Shown: one piece after another, positions 16,059 through 24,510 of the stretch
How positions within the stretch are numbered: position 1 is the first letter of the stretch
How the letters are laid out: every line of letters begins with the position of its first letter
DNA from: Anaerolineales bacterium
Lineage (GTDB): Bacteria > Chloroflexota > Anaerolineae > JAAEKA01
Direction: 5' to 3'
DNA length: 64,000 bases
Assembly (NCBI GenBank): GCA_020634615.1
Contig: JACKBI010000014.1
Location: forward strand, 62,001-126,000
The notes under the pieces: model-generated
Seen by the model: only the letters and a program-made list of their open reading frames with translations
What the model was told of the DNA's origin: nothing
The model's database searches: none
Translations under genes and position numbers: made by a program

Positions 16059-16101
16059 GAACCGCGGATCGAGAGGAAGCCGCGGATCGGAATGTCGCGT
16101 G

Positions 16102-16198
16102 CTATCAGAAGTCAGAAGTCGGAGGTCGGAGATCAGCCATCTGCCTCCTGACTTCCGACTTCTGACCTCTGCCACTTGCCACCTGAAACCTGCCACTC
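16102..16198. repeat. 7-bp TCAGAAG array and its inverted partner
   Basis: Units TCAGAAG, TCAGAAG, TCGGAGG, TCGGAGA, TCAG run from about 16105. They are followed at once by the complementary strand version (CTGACT, TCCGACT, TCTGACC) and then a CTTGCCA/CCTGAAA/CCTGCCA series, all in register with period 7. The inverted pair can fold into a long imperfect hairpin between selD and the ABC-F gene. Confidence 0.85.
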
Positions 16199-16200
16199 CT

Positions 16201-17850
16201 ATGATCGCCGTTCACCTCGACCGCGTCAGCGTCACATACATCCAGCAGCCCATTTTCACCGACCTGTCGTGGGAGATCCACGATGACCGTTGCGTCGGGC
16301 TGGTGGGGCCTAACGGCGCGGGCAAGAGCACGCTGTTGAGGCTGCTGGCCGGCGATCTCACCAGCGACACAGGCTATCTGGTGCGCAGCAAGGGACTGAC
16401 CGTGGGCTATCTGCGCCAGGAGCCGGACCTACGGCCGGAGCGCACGGTGCTGGAAGAGGCGCTGACCGCGTCGGCGCGGTTGGGCGAGATCGAGGAAGCG
16501 CTGGCGAGGGTCGAGGATCGTCTGGGCGATCCCGCAGTTTACGGCGACGAAAAAGCCTTGCAGCGCGCCCTGGAGCAGCAGGCCAGGCTTGTTGAGGAGT
16601 TCACGCGGCTGGGCGGACCTGGCTACGAGGGCAAGGTCAAGGCCACGTTGCGCAATCTCGGCTTCGATGACGCCGACTTCAACTTGCCAATTGCAGCGTT
16701 GAGTGGTGGACAGCGCAAACTGGTCGGCCTGGCCAAGCTAATCGTCGTCCAGCCCAGTCTGCTGCTGCTGGATGAGCCGGACAACCACCTCGACCTGGCC
16801 GGCAAGGCGCTGCTGGAGGCCATGATCCGCAGCTACAAGGGCGCGGTGGTGATCGTCTCGCACGACCGCTACCTGCTGGACGTGGTGGTGGACGAGGTGG
16901 TCGAGTTGGAGGATGGCCGGTTGACCCAGTACAGCGGCAACTACTCCGAATACGCCTTCGAGAAACAGACCCGTCTTGAGCGCCAGAACCAGCTCTACAA
17001 CGTCCAGCAGCGCGAGGTGGATCGTTTGCAGCAGGCCGCGCAGCGGCTGTTGATCTGGGGTCGGTCGCATGACAACGAGAAACTGATCAAGCGCGGCAAG
17101 GCGATCCTGAAGCGTATTGAGCGCATCGACCTGATCGACAAGCCGGTGATGGAGCGTCGACGCATGGGGCTGGAGCTGACCGGCTGGCGCGGCAGCGAGA
17201 AGGTCCTGGAGATCATCGATCTCGACAAGATGTTCCCGGCCGCGGACAGTTCCGACGATGACAACATCGTGCTGGCCGGGCTGAACCTACTGGTGCGACG
17301 CGGCGAGCGGGTTGGGCTGGTCGGGCCAAACGGAGCGGGCAAATCGGTGCTGTTTCGCATCGTTCTGGGTGAAGAAGCGGCCAGCGGCGGACAGGTCAAA
17401 ATCGGCCCCAGCGTCGAGATCGGCTACTACGCCCAGCGGCACGAGACGCTGGACCTCAACCGAACGTTGATCGAGACCGTGCGCTGGGCCGCGCCGCTCT
17501 CGGAAAGCAGCGCGGTCAGCTTCCTGGGCAACTTCCTGTTTACCTACGATCAGGCGCGCAGCCCGGTGTACACACTCTCCGGAGGCGAGCGCAGCCGCTT
17601 GCAGATGGCGTTGCTGATGCTGAGCGGGCCAAACTTCCTGCTGCTGGACGAGCCGACCAACAACCTTGACATCGCTTCCGCCGAGGTGTTGGAGAACGCG
17701 CTGGAAGACTTCAACGGCACTGCGCTGATCATCTCCCACGACCGCTATTTCCTCGACCGGGTGGTCGATCGCATCGTTGAACTGGACGATGGCGCACTGG
17801 TCGATTACCCCGGCAATTTCAGTGCGTATCAGGAGGCGAAAAGTCGGTAG
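16201..17850 (+). CDS. ABC-F family ATP-binding protein (translation factor/antibiotic protection type)
   Basis: 549 residues with two ABC ATPase domains and no membrane segment. Each has a Walker A (GPNGAGKST near residue 38 and GPNGAGKSV near residue 377) and a signature (LSGGQRKL near 163 and LSGGERSRL near 460). Each Walker B is followed by a conserved distal motif (LLLLDEPDNHLDL and LLLDEPTNNLDI). The interdomain linker around residues 245-310 is long, charged and helical, as in ABC-F proteins that enter the ribosomal E site. The start at 16201 was chosen because upstream codons are encoded by the 7-bp repeat array. Exact subfamily (Uup, EttA or other) not decided. Confidence 0.88.
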   Translation: MIAVHLDRVSVTYIQQPIFTDLSWEIHDDRCVGLVGPNGAGKSTLLRLLAGDLTSDTGYLVRSKGLTVGYLRQEPDLRPERTVLEEALTASARLGEIEEALARVEDRLGDPAVYGDEKALQRALEQQARLVEEFTRLGGPGYEGKVKATLRNLGFDDADFNLPIAALSGGQRKLVGLAKLIVVQPSLLLLDEPDNHLDLAGKALLEAMIRSYKGAVVIVSHDRYLLDVVVDEVVELEDGRLTQYSGNYSEYAFEKQTRLERQNQLYNVQQREVDRLQQAAQRLLIWGRSHDNEKLIKRGKAILKRIERIDLIDKPVMERRRMGLELTGWRGSEKVLEIIDLDKMFPAADSSDDDNIVLAGLNLLVRRGERVGLVGPNGAGKSVLFRIVLGEEAASGGQVKIGPSVEIGYYAQRHETLDLNRTLIETVRWAAPLSESSAVSFLGNFLFTYDQARSPVYTLSGGERSRLQMALLMLSGPNFLLLDEPTNNLDIASAEVLENALEDFNGTALIISHDRYFLDRVVDRIVELDDGALVDYPGNFSAYQEAKSR

Positions 17851-17998
17851 TTTCGCGGAGCGCACATCCTCCGATGCGCACGGCAGGGGCGCACAAGTCG
17901 GCATCTAAAGGTGCTAATTCCTCGAAAGCGGGAGTGGGCATACCACAGCGAGTTGGAACAGCGAATGCGGAGTTCTGGCTCGTTAACGCAACGGCGCA

Positions 17999-18035
17999 GA
18001 GAAGCCAGGCTTTTCAGAAAAAAGCCCGGCTTCTC
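17999..18035. repeat. Inverted repeat GAGAAGCC(A/G)GGCTTTT, REP-like or terminator
   Basis: Arms 17999-18014 and 18020-18035 are complementary except for one base, with a 5-bp loop. On the plus strand it follows the ABC-F gene by 150 bp and lacks a T-tract, so a dispersed repeat is as likely as a terminator. The 17851-18059 gap contains nothing else recognisable. Confidence 0.6.
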
Positions 18036-18059
18036 ATTTATTCGTGACCTGTGGGCGGC

Positions 18060-18275
18060 TCAGTTCGGAGCCGGCAATTCCGGAATGAAGCGGAACGAGT
18101 CGACCACGTGCTGATAGAGCGATTCTGCCTGGGTACGGGTCTCGCTGCCCGGGTCTCCCAGCGGCGCGAAGAAGAAGCTGCACAACCGCCCACCATGCAA
18201 CAGCACCATCCGGCGGTTCAAGTCCTGGCCGGGCAAGTTATCCAGCATCACCGCTCTACTCCTTCGATTCGTCAA
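18060..18275 (-). pseudogene. C-terminal remnant of a secreted/lipoprotein-like gene
   Basis: The frame encodes a 3' fragment, LDNLPGQDLNRRMVLLHGG, then CSFFFAPLGDP and ESLYQHVVDSFRFIPE. The pattern looks like the end of a larger extracellular domain common in Chloroflexota. No signal peptide or N-terminal domain precedes it; the upstream 85 bp is a low-GC, repeat-like sequence. Most likely a decayed gene. A short functional protein cannot be excluded. Confidence 0.4.
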
Positions 18276-18359
18276 ATTTCCAATGCTTCAAATCGGCATC
18301 TGCCGACCACCAAATTCACGACGGTTTGGGTCGCCAGGCTCAGCTGAACGATGACTCTT

Positions 18360-19154
18360 TCAATCCATGGTCATCAGACGATACGCCGTCGCCGCCGACA
18401 TACGCCGGGGGACGAGGCGGTTCGACCACACTGTCGCGTAGTTCATCCAGCCGGGGATAACACTGGCTTTGCGTTTGAGCATAGCATCGACGGCGACACG
18501 CGCCACCTCGTCCGGCTTCATCTGTGTCATCCGCTGGTAGCGGTTCTTTTTCTGACCGGCTACGTCGTGAAACGCAGTATCCACGATCCCCGGTGCGACG
18601 ACTGTGACGCCCACGTTGGTGTTGCGCAGTTCATAGTTCAGCGCCTCGCCGTAGTTCAACACGAAGCTCTTGGCCGCCGAATAGCTGGCATAGGTCGGCG
18701 CGGGCTGATATGCGGCGTACGAGGCGACCTGCAGAACAAAACCCGAGTTGCGTTTGACCATGTCCTGTAGGAACAGCTTGGTCAGGTGCGCCATGGCCAT
18801 GACATCGACGTTGAGCATCTGGCGTTCCTGCTCCCAGGGAATTTCCCATGACATGCCAAACAGGCCAAAACCCGCGTTGTTGACCAGCACATCGACCGTG
18901 CGCCCGGCCTGGCTGAGATCGTCGTAAAGCTGCTGGCGCGCCTGTTCATCGGCCAGATCCGCCGTCACATACTCCGCCTGGACGCGGAAGCGGGCCGTCA
19001 GCTCAGCCTGCACCTCCTTCAACTTCTCCTCGCGACGCGCGAGCACGATCACGTTGCTGCCGCGGCTTGCCAGCTCGCGCGCCAGATCTACACCGATACC
19101 GCTGGAAGCACCCGTCACCAGCGACCACCGTCCACTCAGTTGCTGCTTGCTCAT
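18360..19154 (-). CDS. Short-chain dehydrogenase/reductase (DltE/YqjQ-like SDR)
   Basis: 264 residues from the ATG at 19154, which has an AAGGAGACAATAG ribosome-binding site. Motifs are TGASSGIGVDLA (residue about 14), VLARREEKL after strand 2, VNNAGFG and the catalytic YSAAKSFV. LVPRRMSAATAYR at the C-terminus matches the membrane-lipid/3-ketoacyl-like SDR subfamily. It probably reduces a carbonyl group with NADP(H); the substrate is unknown. It is the only gene on its strand here, with 265 bp of non-coding sequence between it and the divergent gene at 19420. Confidence 0.87.
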   Translation of the reverse strand: MSKQQLSGRWSLVTGASSGIGVDLARELASRGSNVIVLARREEKLKEVQAELTARFRVQAEYVTADLADEQARQQLYDDLSQAGRTVDVLVNNAGFGLFGMSWEIPWEQERQMLNVDVMAMAHLTKLFLQDMVKRNSGFVLQVASYAAYQPAPTYASYSAAKSFVLNYGEALNYELRNTNVGVTVVAPGIVDTAFHDVAGQKKNRYQRMTQMKPDEVARVAVDAMLKRKASVIPGWMNYATVWSNRLVPRRMSAATAYRLMTMD

Positions 19155-19419
19155 ATCTATTGTCTCCTTGATCCGTCTTCCGGCCGCCGTCTCGTAGAAC
19201 ACACAATAATTCGGGATTGCCAAAATCGCAAAACGGGAGCAAGCCTCTTTCGACGCAGCCGATTGTTGTGGTAGAATCGCCTGATGCAGCGACATTGTCT
19301 ATACCATGGGAGTTACGCACGCACCACCACTCGGCCGGCTGCGCCGTAGCGAGGTCCCAAGGGCGTATCTGCTAGCAAATTTGCAGGAGTGATGATTGCC
19401 TCAGCACGAGGAGGCGCAC

Positions 19420-21093
19420 ATGGAAGTACCGCAATCGACTTATTATTCGGCATTGGAAGACTTCAACAGGCTGCAACGGCGGGCAGCCATGGAACGCCTC
19501 TGGAATGGCCTCACTGGAAAATCAAACGAACTGCTTTCCTACGACGATGTGAGCCGCCAGCTCAAGATCAAGGGCCGCTCGTCGTCGGGGATACAAAACG
19601 TTCCGCTGGATGCAATCGTGGGGAGTGTGGGGCGCTACAACGATTTCACCCGTAACTTCCTGCCCAAGCATGGCGGCAACCAGGTGCGCTGGGCGCGTGT
19701 ACGCGCCTCGGCCGAAGAGATGGTCGGCTGGCCGCCCATCGAGGTCTACAAAGTAGGCGACGCGTACTTCGTGCTGGACGGCAATCACCGCGTGTCGGTG
19801 GCACGCGGGTTGGGCGCCAAGTCCATCCAGGCCGAGGTCACCGAAATTCGCACGCGCGTTCCGCTGGCGCCCACAGACACGCCCGATGACATCATCGCCA
19901 AAGCGGAGTATGCCCAGTTCCTGGAGGAAACCCGCCTGGACGATCTGATCCCCGCGGCCGATCTGCAACTGACTGCCGCCGGCGGATACCCGCAGCTGCT
20001 GGAACACATCGCAGTGCATCGCTATTACATGGGTCTTGAGCAAGAGCGCGAGATACCGTTCAGCGAAGCGGTGATCCACTGGTATGAGACGGTCTATCTG
20101 CCAATCCTTGAGCTGATTCGCGGCTCTGGACTGCTGCGAATGTTTCCGGAGCGCACTGAAGCCGACCTGTATCTCTGGATCGCGCAGAATCAGGCAGCGT
20201 TGGCCGATGCCCTGGGGCTGGAGATCACTTCAGAAAACGTGGTCATGGGGCTGGCAGCGCAAGACACAGAGGCGTCAAAACCCGGTGGCTGGCTCGCCGG
20301 CCAGGTCGGCACCCGCCGGGAAGATACCCGCATCGACGTCCTTGTGCCGCTCAGCGGCGAAGAAATCAGCTGGAACGCATTCGAGCAGGCGCTGGTCATC
20401 GCCGAGCGCGAGCCAGTGCGCCTGCACGGCCTGCACGTCGTTGCCAGGCCAGAGCAAATGACGGCGCCGGAAAGCAAATTGCTCAAGCAGGAATTCGACC
20501 AGCGCTGCCGGGCGGCGGCAATCGACGGCAAGCTGGTGGTTGCCTCTGGTGAGGTCACCAAAGAGGTCCGGCGGCGGGCGCGCTGGACCGATTTGATCGT
20601 GGCCAACCTGGCCCATCCCGCGGGCAGCGGACCGCTCGAAAAGCTCAGGCCTGGTTTCCGGTCACTGCTGCGCCAGGCGGCCGGGCCGGCGTTGGTCACA
20701 CCCAGCCATACATCAAACCTGGCCCGGCCGCTGCTGGCCTTCAACGGCAGCCCGGCCAGCGTGCGTGCCCTCTATCTCCTGACCTATCTTGCCGGCCGCT
20801 GGCAGTTACCGATTACCGTGGTGACGGTAAGCGAACCCAACCGCGTCCACAGAGAGGTGCAGCGTCTGCCAAAAGATTACTTCCACGCACACGGCATCGC
20901 CCGCGACAACGTTACTTTTGTGGTGGAGAACGGACCGGTCGGGCCGGCCATTCTACGCACGGTGGAGATCTACGAGTGCGACCTCATCGTGATGGGCAGC
21001 TTCAGCCGCCGCGGCATCAGCGACGTGGTGAGCGAGAGTGCGCTGGATGACATTCTGCGCAACAGCTGGTGGCCGATTCTGGTCTGTCGATAG
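19420..21093 (+). CDS. ParB-like nuclease-fold domain fused to universal stress protein-like domains
   Basis: 557 residues from the ATG at 19420 (GAGGAGG site before it). Residues about 60-125 form a ParB/sulfiredoxin-like domain (LDAIVGSVGRYNDFTRNFLP, then FVLDGNHRVSVARG). A conserved helical part follows (LLEHIAVHRYYMG, AVIHWYETVYLP). From about residue 300 to the end there are two UspA-like units; the last has LIVMGSFSRRG and SWWPILVCR, the nucleotide-binding end of USP proteins. The gene at 35284 is a paralogue of the first 300 residues without the USP part. Function unknown; the DGNHR motif suggests nucleotide or phosphotransfer chemistry. A TAGAAT box at 19272 may be its promoter, giving a 140-bp leader. 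Confidence 0.8.
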   Translation: MEVPQSTYYSALEDFNRLQRRAAMERLWNGLTGKSNELLSYDDVSRQLKIKGRSSSGIQNVPLDAIVGSVGRYNDFTRNFLPKHGGNQVRWARVRASAEEMVGWPPIEVYKVGDAYFVLDGNHRVSVARGLGAKSIQAEVTEIRTRVPLAPTDTPDDIIAKAEYAQFLEETRLDDLIPAADLQLTAAGGYPQLLEHIAVHRYYMGLEQEREIPFSEAVIHWYETVYLPILELIRGSGLLRMFPERTEADLYLWIAQNQAALADALGLEITSENVVMGLAAQDTEASKPGGWLAGQVGTRREDTRIDVLVPLSGEEISWNAFEQALVIAEREPVRLHGLHVVARPEQMTAPESKLLKQEFDQRCRAAAIDGKLVVASGEVTKEVRRRARWTDLIVANLAHPAGSGPLEKLRPGFRSLLRQAAGPALVTPSHTSNLARPLLAFNGSPASVRALYLLTYLAGRWQLPITVVTVSEPNRVHREVQRLPKDYFHAHGIARDNVTFVVENGPVGPAILRTVEIYECDLIVMGSFSRRGISDVVSESALDDILRNSWWPILVCR

Positions 21094-21129
21094 GAGCCGC
21101 CATCGCTTTCGCCCTCAGCGGCCTTGTGA

Positions 21130-21135
21130 TACAAT
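21130..21135 (+). promoter_or_regulatory. -10 box (TACAAT) of the ubiE/menG gene, leaderless
   Basis: TGATACAAT lies 6 bp before the ATG at 21142, leaving no room for a ribosome-binding site. No strong -35 is evident; TTTCGC at 21107 is at suitable distance. Confidence 0.55.
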
Positions 21136-21141
21136 CGAACC

Positions 21142-21846
21142 ATGTCAGTACTTCCAGCAACAGAGCAGAAAGCGGCCTACGTCAACCAGATGTTTGGCGG
21201 GATCGCCGAACAGTATGACCTGATGAACCGGCTGATGACCTTCGGCCAGGACCGGCGTTGGCGCGAGATGCTGGTGCATGCCGCGGTCGTGCCGGAAGGC
21301 GGCCGGCTGCTGGACATCGCCACCGGAACCGGTGATATCGCCTTCGAAGCACTACGCCAAACCCCAGGCGTTCGCGTAGTCGCGGCTGATTTCTCGCTGC
21401 CGATGATGCAGGTTGGCAAGGCGAAACCTGATAGCCAGCAGGTCGGCTGGCTCGGCGCGGACACGTTTACGCTGCCTTTCGAGGACGACGTGTTCGACGC
21501 GGTCACGTCCGGCTTCCTGCTGCGCAACGTGCCCGATGTGGTCGAGGCGCTGCGCGAGCAACGGCGCGTCGTGCGACCGGGCGGCCATGTGGTCTGTCTC
21601 GAGACCAGTCCGCCGCCAGACAACCTGCTGCGGCCCGCGATCGAGATGCACCTGCGTTACGTTATCCCCACCGTTGGCACGCTGGTCAGCGGATCGAGCT
21701 ACGCCTACGACTACCTGCCGCAGTCGTCCAAGGCGTTCATGACGCCGGAAGAGCTGGCAGGCGCCTTTCGCGTAGCCGGTCTACGTCTGGTGCGCTTCAA
21801 GCAACTGATGTTCGGCACGGTTGCGATTCATGTAGGGGTGAAGTAA
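21142..21846 (+). CDS. menG: Demethylmenaquinone/ubiquinone C-methyltransferase
   Basis: 234 residues, full length for UbiE/MenG. The N-terminal MFGGIAEQYDLMNRLMTFGQ is the family's first signature (F-x-x-I-A-x-x-Y-D-x-M-N). DIATGTGDIAFEA is the SAM-binding loop, and FDAVTSGFLLRNV and LRPAIEMHLRYVIPTVG (SKYxxLPxS-type YDYLPQSSKAF) follow. It performs the last methylation in menaquinone synthesis at the membrane surface. Menaquinone rather than ubiquinone is inferred from the probable phylum. UbiX lies 170 bp downstream, separated by a repeat array. Confidence 0.9.
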   Translation: MSVLPATEQKAAYVNQMFGGIAEQYDLMNRLMTFGQDRRWREMLVHAAVVPEGGRLLDIATGTGDIAFEALRQTPGVRVVAADFSLPMMQVGKAKPDSQQVGWLGADTFTLPFEDDVFDAVTSGFLLRNVPDVVEALREQRRVVRPGGHVVCLETSPPPDNLLRPAIEMHLRYVIPTVGTLVSGSSYAYDYLPQSSKAFMTPEELAGAFRVAGLRLVRFKQLMFGTVAIHVGVK

Positions 21847-22008
21847 GTTGGTAGATTGGTAGGTTGGTAGATTGGTAAGCTGAAAATCGGTAGCTTCGTA
21901 TTTCTTGAGCATCCTCCTGTCGCCATTTTTGTCCGCCTACCGTCTTCCCAATCTACCAAGCCACCAATCTACCAGTCTACCGACCTACCAACCTACCAAT
22001 CTACCAAC
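21846..22008. repeat. 8-bp TTGGTAGA array and complementary CTACCAAT array
   Basis: Four units TTGGTAGA, TTGGTAGG, TTGGTAGA, TTGGTAAG begin at about 21848. Seven complementary units (CTACCAAG, CCACCAAT, CTACCAGT, CTACCGAC, CTACCAAC, CTACCAAT, CTACCAAC) occupy about 21953-22008. The 75 bp between them holds no gene. The right array ends 6 bp before the ubiX start, leaving no clear ribosome-binding site. Confidence 0.9.
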
Positions 22009-22013
22009 GCACC

Positions 22014-22631
22014 ATGCCCCAACCCACCTCCCGCCGCCTGATCGTCGCCATGTCCGGCGCCAGCGGGCAGATCTACGGGATCCGCCTGCTTCAGATCTTG
22101 CGCGCCGCCAGGCAAGAAAGTGACCCTGGTCAGACCATCGAGACCCACCTGGTGATGAGCGAGGCGGCTCGCATCACGATCACCCAGGAGACCGACTTCA
22201 CGCCGCGCGACGTCGAGGCGCTGGCTGACGTGGTCTACCGGCAACGTGACATCGGCGCTGCGATTGCCAGCGGCAGCTTTGCGACGCTGGGGATGGTGGT
22301 GGCGCCGTGCAGCATCAAGACGTTGTCAGCCATCGCCAACTGTTTCAGCAGCGATCTGACCAGCCGCGCGGCCGATGTGCAGCTCAAGGAGGGGCGACCG
22401 CTGCTCTTGCTGGTGCGCGAGACGCCGCTGCATCTGAACCACCTGCGACTGATGGTGCAGGCAACCGAGGCCGGGGCGATCATCATGCCTCCCGTGCCCG
22501 CGTTCTACAGCCGGCCCGCCAGCATCAACGACCTGGTGGATGGAACGGTGGGGCGGATGCTGGCGCGGCTGGGCATTGAGAATGAACTATATTACCGCTG
22601 GTCAGGAACGCGGGCAGCAGGAGACGGTTAA
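22014..22631 (+). CDS. ubiX: UbiX-type flavin prenyltransferase
   Basis: 205 residues, family length. IVAMSGASGQIYGIRLL is the FMN-binding N-terminal loop, SGSFATLGMVVAPCSIKTLSAIA carries the serine/cysteine region of the active site (landmark), and LLLLVRETPLHLNHLRLM and PAFYSRPASINDLVD are strongly conserved. The enzyme prenylates FMN to make the cofactor of UbiD-type decarboxylases in quinone or aromatic metabolism. No ubiD gene is in the window. Clustering with menG suggests a role in the futalosine or classical menaquinone route, which is inference. Confidence 0.92.
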   Translation: MPQPTSRRLIVAMSGASGQIYGIRLLQILRAARQESDPGQTIETHLVMSEAARITITQETDFTPRDVEALADVVYRQRDIGAAIASGSFATLGMVVAPCSIKTLSAIANCFSSDLTSRAADVQLKEGRPLLLLVRETPLHLNHLRLMVQATEAGAIIMPPVPAFYSRPASINDLVDGTVGRMLARLGIENELYYRWSGTRAAGDG

Positions 22632-22650
22632 TGGTGGCGGTCGGTGAATA

Positions 22651-23136
22651 ATGTCTGACCTGGAGCGAGTGAAGGCATTTCTGGCGGCGCACAACACGAT
22701 GACGCTGGCAACGACCGGGCTGGACGGTGGGCCGCAGGCGGCAGCCGTTTTCTATGCCGCCGACGATCAGTTGAACCTGTATTTTCTCTCCAGTCCATCC
22801 AGCCGCCACAGCCAGAACCTGATGCGCGACGCCCGCGTGGCAGCCACAGTGCACAGCGACGGGCAGGCATGGCAGAAGATTCGCGGCGTGCAGATTGAAG
22901 GCAGCGTGCAACTGGTCGAAGACGCACGGATGCTTGGCGAAGCAGTGCGGACATACGCCGGGCGCTACGACTTCCTGCGCGGACTGCTGGATGATGGCGG
23001 CGATGGCCCGCCGGCGCTGCGCGGCCCGGTCGCCAGCAGCCGGTTCTACCTGCTGCGGCCAGCCTGGATACGCTTGATCGACAACTCACAAGGGTTTGCG
23101 CACAAAGAAGAATGGACGTTTGATAGCAATGGATAG
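22651..23136 (+). CDS. Pyridoxamine 5'-phosphate oxidase-family flavin-binding protein
   Basis: 161 residues forming a single split-barrel domain. MTLATTGLDGGPQAAAVFYAAD, LYFLSSPSSRHSQNLMRD (landmarks) and VAATVHSDGQAW are the FMN-binding elements, and SRFYLLRPAWIRLIDNS fits the C-terminal strand. Such small members are FMN, F420 or heme binding oxidoreductases of undefined substrate. It lies 19 bp after ubiX and overlaps the next gene by 8 bp, so all three are probably co-transcribed. Confidence 0.82.
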   Translation: MSDLERVKAFLAAHNTMTLATTGLDGGPQAAAVFYAADDQLNLYFLSSPSSRHSQNLMRDARVAATVHSDGQAWQKIRGVQIEGSVQLVEDARMLGEAVRTYAGRYDFLRGLLDDGGDGPPALRGPVASSRFYLLRPAWIRLIDNSQGFAHKEEWTFDSNG

Positions 23137-23884
23137 CGCGACGATTCACGAGATGCAACACGGCGAGAACGCGGCGCTGCGCGGCGTGCCGTCGCTGGTC
23201 TGGCGAGCCGGCCAGGACCGGCGGCTGAACATGGTCCGCCAGTGGGCGCCGCTGGACGGCGCGCGTGCGCTGGTGGATGGCTGCGGCGTGGGCATGTACG
23301 TGCGCGCGCTGCAACAAACCGGCGCCTACGTCTGGGGCCTCGACATCGAGCATGAGCACGCGGCGCTGGCGGCTCAGGTTGCGCCAGGAGCAGGCGTCTG
23401 CCAGAGCGCTGGTGAGTCCTTGCCGTTTCGCGACGAACGCTTCGATCTTGTCCTTAGCCACGAAGTGATTGAACACGTGCAGGACGACCGGCTATACGCA
23501 AAGGAGATGATGCGCGTACTGCGGCGCGGCGGGCGGGCGATTGTCTTCTGCCCGAACCGGCTTTATCCCTTCGAAACCCACGGCCACTACTGGCGCGGCG
23601 AGTATCACTTCGGCAACACGCCGCTGATCAACTGGCTGCCTGACCCGGCCCGCGACCGGCTGGCGCCGCACGTGCGCGCCTATACCCGCCGCGGGCTGCG
23701 TTCGCTGTTCGATGCCCTGCCGGCGCGCATCGTGCATCACACGGTGATCTACCCTGGCTACGACAACATCGCCCGCCGCCAGCCTGAACTTGGCCGGCTG
23801 ATCCGGCGTGTTACGTACGCGCTGGAAGAATCGCCGCTGCGTTGGCTCGGTCTTTCGCACTTTCTGGTGGTTGAGAAGTTGTGA
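23129..23884 (+). CDS. Class I SAM-dependent methyltransferase
   Basis: 251 residues from the ATG at 23129, which overlaps the PNPOx gene stop by 8 bp. ALVDGCGVGMYVRAL is the SAM-binding glycine motif, GLDIEHEHAA the acidic loop after strand 2, and FDLVLSHEVIEHVQDD and MRVLRRGGRAIVFCPN are motifs of the Methyltransf_11 family. The C-terminal part (residues 165-251) is rich in aromatic and arginine residues and probably recognises a lipid or sugar acceptor. Target unknown. Confidence 0.85.
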   Translation: MDSATIHEMQHGENAALRGVPSLVWRAGQDRRLNMVRQWAPLDGARALVDGCGVGMYVRALQQTGAYVWGLDIEHEHAALAAQVAPGAGVCQSAGESLPFRDERFDLVLSHEVIEHVQDDRLYAKEMMRVLRRGGRAIVFCPNRLYPFETHGHYWRGEYHFGNTPLINWLPDPARDRLAPHVRAYTRRGLRSLFDALPARIVHHTVIYPGYDNIARRQPELGRLIRRVTYALEESPLRWLGLSHFLVVEKL

Positions 23885-23887
23885 TGG

Positions 23888-23893
23888 TAGAAT
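23888..23893 (+). promoter_or_regulatory. -10 box (TAGAAT) of the DUF4258 gene, leaderless
   Basis: GGTAGAAT ends 6 bp before the GTG at 23900, and no ribosome-binding site is present. The box overlaps the end of the upstream methyltransferase gene. Confidence 0.5.
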
Positions 23894-23899
23894 GCGAAC

Positions 23900-24205
23900 G
23901 TGATCGAAGCTATCAGATTGAAGATATTGGCAGGCGAATATGAATACTCGCAACATGCCCTGGACCAGAGTATTTGGCGTCGTATCAGCGTCAGGGAACT
24001 GCGAGAGACGATAGTCTCCGGTGAAGTCATTGAAGATTATCCTGACGACAAGTACGGCCCTAGTTGCCTGATAGCTGGAGAGACAGATGCAGGCAGGCCG
24101 GTACATGTGCATTGCAGCTATCCAACACGCCCTTTGATCAAGATCATTACAGTCTATGAGCCTGACCCAAACCGGTGGATCGATTTCAAGCGGAGACGCC
24201 AGTAA
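23900..24205 (+). CDS. DUF4258 protein, probable RelE-like toxin
   Basis: 101 residues. The Y-SQHALDQSIWRRISVREL and ETIVSGEVIEDYPDD segments, followed by GRPVHVHCSYP and IKIITVYEPDPNRW, match DUF4258, a family with the RelE/ParE-like fold often found next to small antitoxin-like genes. It begins with GTG directly behind a -10 box. The next gene starts 1 bp after its stop. Ribonuclease or interferase activity is a family-level inference; no catalytic residues can be assigned with confidence. Confidence 0.75.
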   Translation: MIEAIRLKILAGEYEYSQHALDQSIWRRISVRELRETIVSGEVIEDYPDDKYGPSCLIAGETDAGRPVHVHCSYPTRPLIKIITVYEPDPNRWIDFKRRRQ

Positions 24206-24206
24206 G

Positions 24207-24434
24207 ATGAAGACAACGTATCCCAGTGAGACCTTTGTGAACAAGACGGTTACGTATGTGCTGGATGATGATGGAAAGATCATAGTAGTCGAGAACGTTC
24301 CTGCCCGCGTGTGTGTGGAGACAGGTGAACGTTTGTTTTCACCGGAAACAGTAGAGCGTTTGCAGCAAGTAATCTGGGAACATGAAAAACCCGTGAGAAT
24401 CCTGGAGACCCCGGTCTACGAGTTTGCTGGGTGA
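24207..24434 (+). CDS. YgiT/MqsA-N-like small protein with degenerate zinc site
   Basis: 75 residues. VENVPARVCVETGERLFSPE (ends TVERL) aligns with the VPAxVCxxCGExxYSxE motif of YgiT-type zinc finger antitoxins. The second cysteine of the CxxC pair is threonine here, and the N-terminal CxxC is missing, so zinc binding is unlikely. It is the expected partner of the DUF4258 gene immediately upstream and probably neutralises or represses it. No DNA-binding helix-turn-helix follows. Confidence 0.7.
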   Translation: MKTTYPSETFVNKTVTYVLDDDGKIIVVENVPARVCVETGERLFSPETVERLQQVIWEHEKPVRILETPVYEFAG

Positions 24435-24510
24435 CATCTCACCTCCGCTAAGCAACTATATCTGGCGCTGGACTAAATCCGCGCTGCATTAAGATAATGA
24501 GTTATTGTCT

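Noticed and set aside
21846..22008. CRISPR array
   Set aside because: The repeats are 8-bp units without spacers; no cas gene is present.
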